Translations under genes and position numbers: made by a program
Notes under the pieces: generated by a model
Told to the model about the DNA's origin: nothing
Seen by the model: only the letters and a program-made list of their open reading frames with translations
Databases searched by the model: none
Shown here: one piece after another, positions 18,746 to 25,243 of the stretch
Position numbering within the stretch: the stretch's first letter is position 1
Layout of the letters: each line of letters starts with the position of its first letter
Assembly (NCBI GenBank): GCA_019649035.1
Contig: BMAT01012712.1
Location: 172,463-197,705 of the forward strand
Length of the DNA stretch: 25,243 bases
Direction of reading: 5' to 3'
DNA from: Elysia marginata
Taxonomy: Eukaryota > Mollusca > Gastropoda > Plakobranchidae

Positions 18746-21700
18746 GTAAACCAAGATATTTATGGAAAAGTTCCCAAAAATGAGATAATTCACGTCTAGT
18801 AGTTAAATTAATAATAATAATAATAATAATAGTAATAATAATCATATTAACAACAAAAATGATAATAGCAATGAGAATAATAATAATACTAATAATAATA
18901 ATAGCTATAATAATAATTATACCAATACATGTAACAAAAATAATAAATGTGCTTTACATCAATTCCTAAATTGTGGTTCTTTGAAAAACTGTAACTCGTA
19001 TTAGAAAAGAAAATGTGTACAGAAAATTCTTAGCTTTTTTTTTCACTATGACGGTGGCTTGGATTGATTAAAATTTTTTCTTCTTTTGATCCGTTATGCA
19101 TTTTGAATATATATTTATTGTTTTTTTTAAAAGCACTTTGCTGGTGTACCCTAGCTGCCGTTTGAAGAGGATCATGGTTATCTGTATCTCAAATGGACAT
19201 TTGTAAGCTTGTAAAGTTATTTTTTTTTACCCACTGAGTCTTTTTAACGTTTTATCTTTTGTTTTTTTTGTTTTTTTTTTTTTTGCTAGGCCGATCCTAA
19301 GGGCACAGGTAGCATTGGGGCTCTTGATGCTGCCAATTTTCTCAAGAAGTCAAAGCTTAGCGACATTGTCCTCTCGCAGGTAAGTATTTATACTCAGTTC
19401 ATGTCAGTCAGAAGCTTAACTCTTTCAAAATTTGATTGATGTCAGTTTATATCATAGGGTGTCTGCGAGAGAGATAACATTTCTTTTCTTCAATGTTGGC
19501 ATTCTATAATATTTATAATCATAGTGATAGCCTGACTGAGCATTGATTATTTTCAATACATGTATTCATGTAACTATGTATTGACCTTTGAAACTTGATC
19601 TGAATGAATTGAACATTAACTACTCCCTTTCGAATAAAAGATATGCTACATTAGTATCTTTTTTATTGTATTCTTAATAATTTGTTAAATTCTAATCAGG
19701 TTACAGACAGAGCAAGTCTGTGTCTGTTGGATAATTCTGATTCAGCTTAGAATGCTTCTTACTTAGGGCGGAGTTTAAATTTGATTGAATGCTTTGGCTT
19801 ATAGTCAAGTGGTTTTATAGACGTTACTTACTTAAACTTTAAAAAATTCTGAAGTAATTTTAGGGAAAAAATTAATTAGAGAAAGTTTTTATAGATGCTA
19901 AGACTTAATGCCAGAATCACCATAGATCATTAATGTATTTTGCCCCTGGCTTAATGTATGCTTTTCATTAGTCTACCATCAGCTTGTAATCTATCCTATT
20001 TTAACCAACAACAGCATTGTATTAAAGCAGTTAGATCAAAATACTCTTATAGAAGTGCATTTGGCTGGAGCAGGGCAGTTTTATTTTTTTATAGGCACTG
20101 TCTGCACAAGCATTCTCCATACAGCTGCTATGATGGAAGTCGGTAGGATGAATTTCTTAAATGGGTTTAAAGATATAAATACAAATCATGTTCTGTTACA
20201 TTCGATTGTCAGGTTTGGGACATGTCTGATCCGATGGGAAAAGGCTACTTGGAGAAGTCTGGTTTCTTTGTAGCCCTGAAGTTAATAGCCCTAGTCCAGA
20301 ACCAACAAGACATGAACACATCCAAACTGGGGGTGGACACGCCTCCACCTGACCTCGTAAGTGATCAGAAACTTCAGGCATCTTCACAAGTAATCACAGA
20401 TTCACACAATTACATCCTGGATATTCAATGTTGAAAAAAAAAATTGTTTCTGGGAGCTTGGATTTTTTTTTTATCATATCAAATATCAAACATGTGATGC
20501 AGACATTTTTTTGTTTATTAAAAAGGGTAGCAATCCTTTGAAACAACTCAAGTTAAGGCATAGTCAACCTATCTCTATTCTCTTTTCAAAATAAAAAAAA
20601 TGAATACCAGGGTTTTCAATTTTCAGAAGCCATTTGTGTTGGCGAGATGAGTAAAGAATATCTTGCAATAAGGATATCTCCTTTTTTTAATTTTGAAATG
20701 AATTAAATTAAACATGCTTGATATCACCATGTCTACGTGTATAGGCTGTATCAAATGATTACTTCTCTACAGCTGAGTACTAAATGTGTGTATTGCTGTT
20801 TCAGGGTCCAGTGGAGCCAGTTGAACCCAACCAAAATGTCCACAATGTCAACATCCCATGGGACATCACAGTAAGGGCTTATGTGTTTGTTGCTCTAGCT
20901 GAGCTAAGGCAGCATTTCAAGCAAAGTCTCTGTTTTGTAGTTTGTGACAGTATTTTTTAAAAAGATAACAACCATACACATGACAGCACCTGAAGTGCAT
21001 CTAGAGCCTGAAGCTCAACCATGCTACAAATGTGGGGTCGTTTGAAAGGAAATTATTATTTACTCACTCTTGAATTGCGTTTTGCAGAATTTCAGTATCT
21101 AAGATGTTTTGGCTGATTAGATCACAGAGCTATACTAATGAGGCTTTGTCAAAATTTGTCTAGTAAATTATGAAAAATGCAAGTCTATGAATATCAGCTG
21201 AAACAAAACACTTGATATAGTCATTTATCACATTGATCAATGGTTGAAGAAGTGTCTTGTCTATATTGTGTTGTGCCAGCTGTCGGAAAAATCCAACTAC
21301 GACAAGGTGTTTGACAGTCTACAGCCCGTCAACAACATGCTGGGAGGTGACAAAGTCAAGCCGGTGAGTGATCTTTTTGGTTCACATATTTTCATACCCT
21401 TATGCGAGTTGAGCTTTTGTTTTTTTTTCTCTCACTGTGTAATTGTGTGAAGTAAGGCTACCTGACCAATATTGACAGCTGACGGAGTGCAGAAGCAGAA
21501 CTGTGTTCAGGAGCCCATGTGTGGTCGACAGAGTTGTGTAGAAGCAGCGGGATTTGAGTGCGGCAGAAATTGACTGACTGTTGAAGAAGAAATATCAAGT
21601 GATCAAGAAAGTAGGGTTGTGGGTAACGGAGGCAGTGCATTGATCAACGGAAAGTGGTCAGTTCTAGGGAGAGCTCTCCGAGTTTTAAGGTATTGATTTA

Positions 21701-24700
21701 GATGTTTGCAGATGTAGTTATACAAGGGCCTGGATTCTCGACAAGGGAAAAATTACCAGTTGTTGTATATTCGCTTCTAAGCTGATAGAAGGTGAGCAAA
21801 ACACTAAGTTATTTCCCCCCTAACATACTTAGAAACACTCACTTTCTCTGTCTCTTCCACCTTCTCTCCCCTACACACTCTCTCTCAATTATGTTTTCTT
21901 GTCCGTCTGTTTTGTCACTTTGATAGTTACATTGTTGAGACAAAGTGAAGAAAAATATGGACCAATGAAGTTAGAAAGCTTCATAAAAAACACCAGCAAA
22001 ACATTTAATAGAATTGATAAAAAACTAGCTATCAATTCATGAAATTTAAAGGGGAGTGTTTTGAACACCAGCAAACAAGTCTAGGTAACTCCTTGTATGC
22101 AAACGAAACATTAACTCAAGTTATTCTTGTCGTATGTATTTATGCAATACTCTAGAACCTAGAGCACAAGACGTATAGCATGTTTATGTATGAGGTGCTC
22201 TTTCTTTATTTTTTAACTCCATCAAGTGTTTTACAGCTCTTTAAAATGCTATCAAAGTGCATGGCATATAAACAAATGGTACGTCATCTGCGCTAACTTA
22301 AAGTACTGCTTAAATATATGTGGCATGACTTGACTAAGCTAACAGCGTGGAGGGAATCCCGGCGAGACTTGTGTGTGTAAATCCAGTGTCTCACAATCAG
22401 CCGGAATGAGTTGGATGTCAGAAGTTTTAGCTTTTATCTCGTTCTGATAATCCTACCAGGTACTGATGAACTCTAAACTGCCAGTAGATGTTCTGGGTCG
22501 GATTTGGGACATGAGTGACATTGATAAGGATGGTTATCTCGACAGAGACGAATTCGCAGTGGTAAGTGAAATACACACCTTTTATGTCCCAGGTACAGTG
22601 GTAGACTGGTGTCTGAACAGCAACAAACAGGAATATGAGGCTGTAACAGAAGGTTGCTTTGCTTAAAAGACAACTTTTGTTACTTGAATGCTTTACGCTG
22701 TCAACAGTTCATATTGATGTTGCGAAATGAAAGTTCCATCTAATTCTAATATTACTAGAATGTGGCAAAATGCAGAGGATTATTGATATTAAATCTTAAG
22801 TATTGTATGGCTATCAAAACTTTCACCAACAGTACAAAGATGCCTTTTTTAAAAACAAATTTTGCTTAAAAAAGTATGTCTATTTCATGTCAGAATCACC
22901 TGGGACCAAAAGAGTTTTATGATGTATATGCCTTGACTTTAAAAAACAATTTCTGTTCCATCAGCCTAGTATATTTTTCAAGCAAGATTAAGTGACGTTC
23001 AGCCGCAAAGACTGAAATGACATTCTCCTGTACCCCTGCCTTGCCACACAACCTTTTGGTATAGGCTCATAATGTCTCTTTGGTTCAATTATTTTGTTTC
23101 AGGGGAATTTAGTCATTAATGAGCAGTTCTCTGCTCTTGAACCTGCTAAAATGACATTTGTAAATGTAAAGAGGCGGTAGGATAAAAGTAAAAACGGATT
23201 AATCTATGTCAAATATGCTTCCATTTTGTCAAAATGGACTGGATTTAGATGCAAAGCATTTTTGGAAATGAAGATTTTTAGCGAGATCTTTAACACTAAT
23301 AACTTGAAATAATTTAAAAGAACAGAGATACATTTTATCGTGATTTTAGCTGAAAATAACATTAGTAATGCTTCAAGTTATATTGGAACTCTAAAAATAT
23401 ATTTTGCAAATTTTTAATCATATGTTCACATTTCTGTTTTCATCTCCATAATTATATTGACTATCTAGGAATCTTGTACCTCGTGACATATGAATACTTT
23501 TTAAAAATTATTTCCAGCTGTATATTTAAAACCCATGTAATAACACATTATATTATCTCTTCAACCCTTTGGCAGGCTATGCATCTTGTGTATCAAGCCA
23601 GAGAAGGCAATGAGATCCCATCATTCCTGCGACCTGGCCTGGTGCCACCGTCCAAGCGTACTGGTGGGGGACTGGGTGGGGTGCCCCCACTGAGCACACC
23701 ACTGGCCGGCCTACCAGGAGCAGTGCCAGGCCTCGGACGGTCCACTCCCACACAGGGACTTTCACAAGGCCTTCCCCAGGGTCTTCCTCAGGGGCTTGGC
23801 AAAGTCAACTCAGTGAGTGTTACCAATCAAAGCGCCCCGGAGTGGATCGGGCACACTTTGATCCATCGGACATTTTTGGTGAAGCTTCTAAGCCTAATAG
23901 GGTTTCTTTTCTTTGAAACAGTGTTTTGTATTTATAAGTTTTCAAAGATCTAAATATCTGTTATTCTGAATGGTGCATGGAATTCAAGAATTCAAAATCA
24001 GGCTTCCGTCTTTATTGTTCAGGCTTTGTTAAAGAAAATTCTATAAAAGAAATAAAACAAAAGCCAGCTTTTTTCCGAGGCATATAAACCGATTTATCTT
24101 ATATGTACCCCCCCCCCCCCAACAGAAATTGATCTAAATTATTTATCTCCCTCCTTCTGCAGGCCCAAGTGCCATGGGTTGTAACTCCATCAGAAAAGGC
24201 CAACTCGGATGCTATGTTTGCCACTGTGGACACAGATCATGATGGTCTCGTCACAGGGGCGGAGATCAGAGGCATAATGGTCCAGAGTGGTCTGCCCAAT
24301 GCTGTGCTTGCTCATATATGGTGAGGAAGCCTGGCACTGAGCTGGTTCATATTGTGTCTCAAAGACTTAGCATATGTGAAGAATCTTGTCTTCAGTCAAA
24401 GTGCTAAAATCTGTCAGGAGCGATATATTTTAATGCCTGGGAAGTGTCACCTCATGTTACCTGCCTTCTCTAATCAGTGTCAACGGATTGTAGTTTCAAA
24501 ACTGTTTTGGTTACAAAGCATCTCAATGACTTCTATAAGGAAAGTAGGCAGTGAACAAAAGCTGCTTAGAGAGCTTAAGCATCTAACCAACCCAGAGTGA
24601 ATGAGGGAAGTTCTTAAGAAGTAAAAGTGAATGTGTTATTTTTTTCAGGGGCTTGTGTGATAGCCAGAGTCTAGGCAAGCTAAACGCAGAACAGTTTGCG

Positions 24701-24820
24701 CTGGCGCTGTACCTTATCGCACAGAAGGTGAAAGGTGTGGAGGTCCCAGCGCAGCTCTCTCCTGAAATGGTACCTCCCTCAATGAGGCTTGGCCCAGATC
24801 CAGGAGCGTTTGGGGTTAGG
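18701..24820 (+). CDS. EPS15: EPS15/EPS15L1-type endocytic adaptor, three EH domains (partial)
   Basis: The protein is a clathrin-coated-pit scaffold that binds NPF-containing partners through EH domains and helps recruit AP-2 and ubiquitinated receptors. Nine exons join in phase into 366 residues. EH1 runs from [19 protein letters not shown] through [20 protein letters not shown] to [15 protein letters not shown]2 covers [13 protein letters not shown] to VPPSKR, with a canonical calcium loop [14 protein letters not shown]3 covers [15 protein letters not shown] to MVPPSMR, with the loop [12 protein letters not shown]. The conserved NPF-pocket Trp is present in all three (VWDMSD, RIWDMSD, HIWGLCD). 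A ~50-residue Gly/Leu/Pro/Gln-rich EH2-EH3 linker is like EPS15L1 rather than EPS15. Invertebrates usually have one gene for both, so the symbol is approximate. The start exon and the coiled-coil, DPF and UIM regions are not in the recognised part. Confidence 0.93.
18808..18945. repeat. (AAT)n microsatellite in an EPS15-type intron
   Basis: Imperfect AAT/ATA repeats of about 138 bp within the intron 18746-19289. Confidence 0.9.
19290..19379 (+). CDS. EPS15: EPS15-type exon: EH1, first EF-hand region
   Basis: Thirty codons: [20 protein letters not shown] then [11 protein letters not shown] poly-T tract and GCTAG precede it and a GTAAGT donor follows. Phase 0. Confidence 0.95.
20213..20356 (+). 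CDS. EPS15: EPS15-type exon: EH1, second EF-hand and end
   Basis: Forty-eight codons: [19 protein letters not shown], then [16 protein letters not shown] and VDTPPPDL before a GTAAGT donor. The loop [12 protein letters not shown] lacks the acidic residues at positions 3 and 12, so this EF-hand should not bind calcium in the usual way. Confidence 0.95.
20805..20870 (+). CDS. EPS15: EPS15-type exon: EH1-EH2 linker
   Basis: Twenty-two codons, [20 protein letters not shown] plus IT, with acceptor TTTCAG and donor GTAAGG. The IPWDIT end matches the family LPWAVKPED just before EH2. Confidence 0.88.
21280..21363 (+). CDS. EPS15: EPS15-type exon: EH2 start
   Basis: Twenty-eight codons: [20 protein letters not shown] and LGGDKVKP, with acceptor GTGCCAG and donor GTGAGT. 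Close to the family YDAIFDSLSPVNGFLSGDKVKP. Confidence 0.95.
21364..22459. other. EPS15-type intron, largest here, no other feature
   Basis: 1096-bp intron. The stretch 21440-21700 is less AT-rich but has no consistent reading frame or splice pair. A CT-rich patch lies at 21840-21890. Confidence 0.6.
22460..22561 (+). CDS. EPS15: EPS15-type exon: EH2 core with calcium loop
   Basis: Thirty-four codons: [20 protein letters not shown] then [14 protein letters not shown]. This holds a complete DxDxDG...E calcium loop and the NPF-pocket Trp. The acceptor is CCTACCAG and the donor GTAAGT. Confidence 0.96.
22562..23575. other. EPS15-type intron, no other feature
   Basis: 1014-bp AT-rich intron between the two EH2 exons; nothing recognised. 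Confidence 0.6.
23576..23812 (+). CDS. EPS15: EPS15-type exon: EH2 end and Gly/Pro/Gln linker
   Basis: Seventy-nine codons: [20 protein letters not shown], then GLVPPSKR closing EH2, then a low-complexity linker with [15 protein letters not shown]. The acceptor is CCCTTTGGCAG and the donor GTGAGT. The base composition is more GC-rich than in neighbouring exons. Confidence 0.93.
24163..24320 (+). CDS. EPS15: EPS15-type exon: EH3, first half
   Basis: 158 nt: [19 protein letters not shown], then [20 protein letters not shown] and [13 protein letters not shown], ending within the Trp codon (TG before GTGAGG). The calcium loop [12 protein letters not shown] is canonical. The poly-C run at 24109-24120 lies in the preceding intron. 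Confidence 0.95.
24649..24820 (+). CDS. EPS15: EPS15-type exon: EH3, second half
   Basis: The acceptor TTTTTTTCAG precedes a G that completes Trp, then 57 codons: [40 protein letters not shown] and [17 protein letters not shown] before GTGAGT. It matches the end of EH3 (family QFALA..LI.QK...PPxxLxPEMVPPS). Its second EF-hand lacks calcium ligands, as usual in the family. Confidence 0.94.
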
Positions 24821-24994
24821 GTGAGTAGGACAGTCAGCCGCAGCCGCCTTGTTCACCACATGAATTCTTTTATAGTTAATGAGAGACTCACTAAACTTCC
24901 TTCTTTTTGTAGTCGTTTGAAGAAACATTCAACATTAATCCAATGATTTTAAGCTTGTGCCTGAGGTTAGTATCAATGTCCAGGACACTTTTTT

Positions 24995-25134
24995 CTGCAA
25001 AGGTACTGCAATTAAAATGATAAATGTTTGGAATAAAAAAATATATGAACATTTTAAGATATCTCTGCAATGGTACTGCAATTAAGAAGATAATGTTTTG
25101 AATAAAAAAAATATGATCATTTTATGATATCACC
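24995..25134. repeat. Two-copy ~70-bp tandem duplication
   Basis: CTGCAA(A/T)GGTACTGCAATTAA followed by GATAA, GAATAAAAAAA and AT(G/T)A(A/T)CATTTTA words occurs at 24995 and 25065. It lies downstream of the last recognised EPS15-type exon, presumably in an intron. Confidence 0.85.
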
Positions 25135-25243
25135 ATCAAGAAAGCACAAGAGTGAATTAAAGTAAGTATTTGTTGATCATTTGATTGTAATGCCAGTTAC
25201 TTAACTCACTGACTACCAGCTATTTGAACTCTGTCTATTCCCT

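Noticed and set aside
1-24820. Frequent AGATCT/TAGATCTA words
   Set aside because: The rough count is only modestly above random expectation for this length, and the sites are scattered without pattern.
24913-24965. Possible next EPS15-type exon after TTTTTGTAG (SFEETFNINP...)
   Set aside because: The acceptor is fair, but the peptide does not resemble the family sequence after EH3 and no good donor follows.

Overview
The window is eukaryotic and most likely from a mollusc, probably a gastropod. It is AT-rich and intron-rich, with GT-AG introns, microsatellites, a scaffold gap of N (14197-15125), a non-LTR retrotransposon with an (ATT)n tail, a Penelope-like element fragment and a tRNA-headed SINE whose layout resembles gastropod SINEs. 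The species assignment is inference. There are no operons, CRISPR arrays or bacterial features.

Left third (1 to about 5.7 kb, minus strand): the 5' half of a ceramide kinase gene (CERK). I assembled it from five short exons at 5614-5656, 4583-4765, 3293-3484, 1269-1393 and 408-471. They encode the N-terminus, the PH-like domain and the start of the lipid-kinase catalytic domain; the rest lies beyond base 1. The first four exons join in phase. The fifth needs one extra base, so a microexon is probably missing. Two separate minisatellites straddle splice junctions of this gene: a roughly 48-bp unit over the acceptor of exon 4 (1360-1595) and a 53-bp unit over the donor of exon 5 (139-451).

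Middle (5.7-18.7 kb): no confident host coding exons. It holds a possible non-coding first exon of CERK, promoter-like motifs, a decayed L2/CR1-type retrotransposon sitting in an AGT/AGC microsatellite (9600-11931), a Penelope-like reverse transcriptase fragment (12662-13190) with a hammerhead-ribozyme-like core nearby on the other strand, GA tracts, the SINE, the gap, and a pair of ~320-bp direct repeats carrying nested hairpins.

Right quarter (18.7-24.8 kb, plus strand): nine consecutive in-phase exons of an EPS15/EPS15L1 endocytic adaptor gene, encoding 366 residues that cover all three EH domains. The start exon and the coiled-coil, DPF and UIM parts lie outside the recognised exons. CERK (sphingolipid phosphorylation) and EPS15 (clathrin-mediated endocytosis) are arranged head to head but about 13 kb apart, with no sign of shared regulation.
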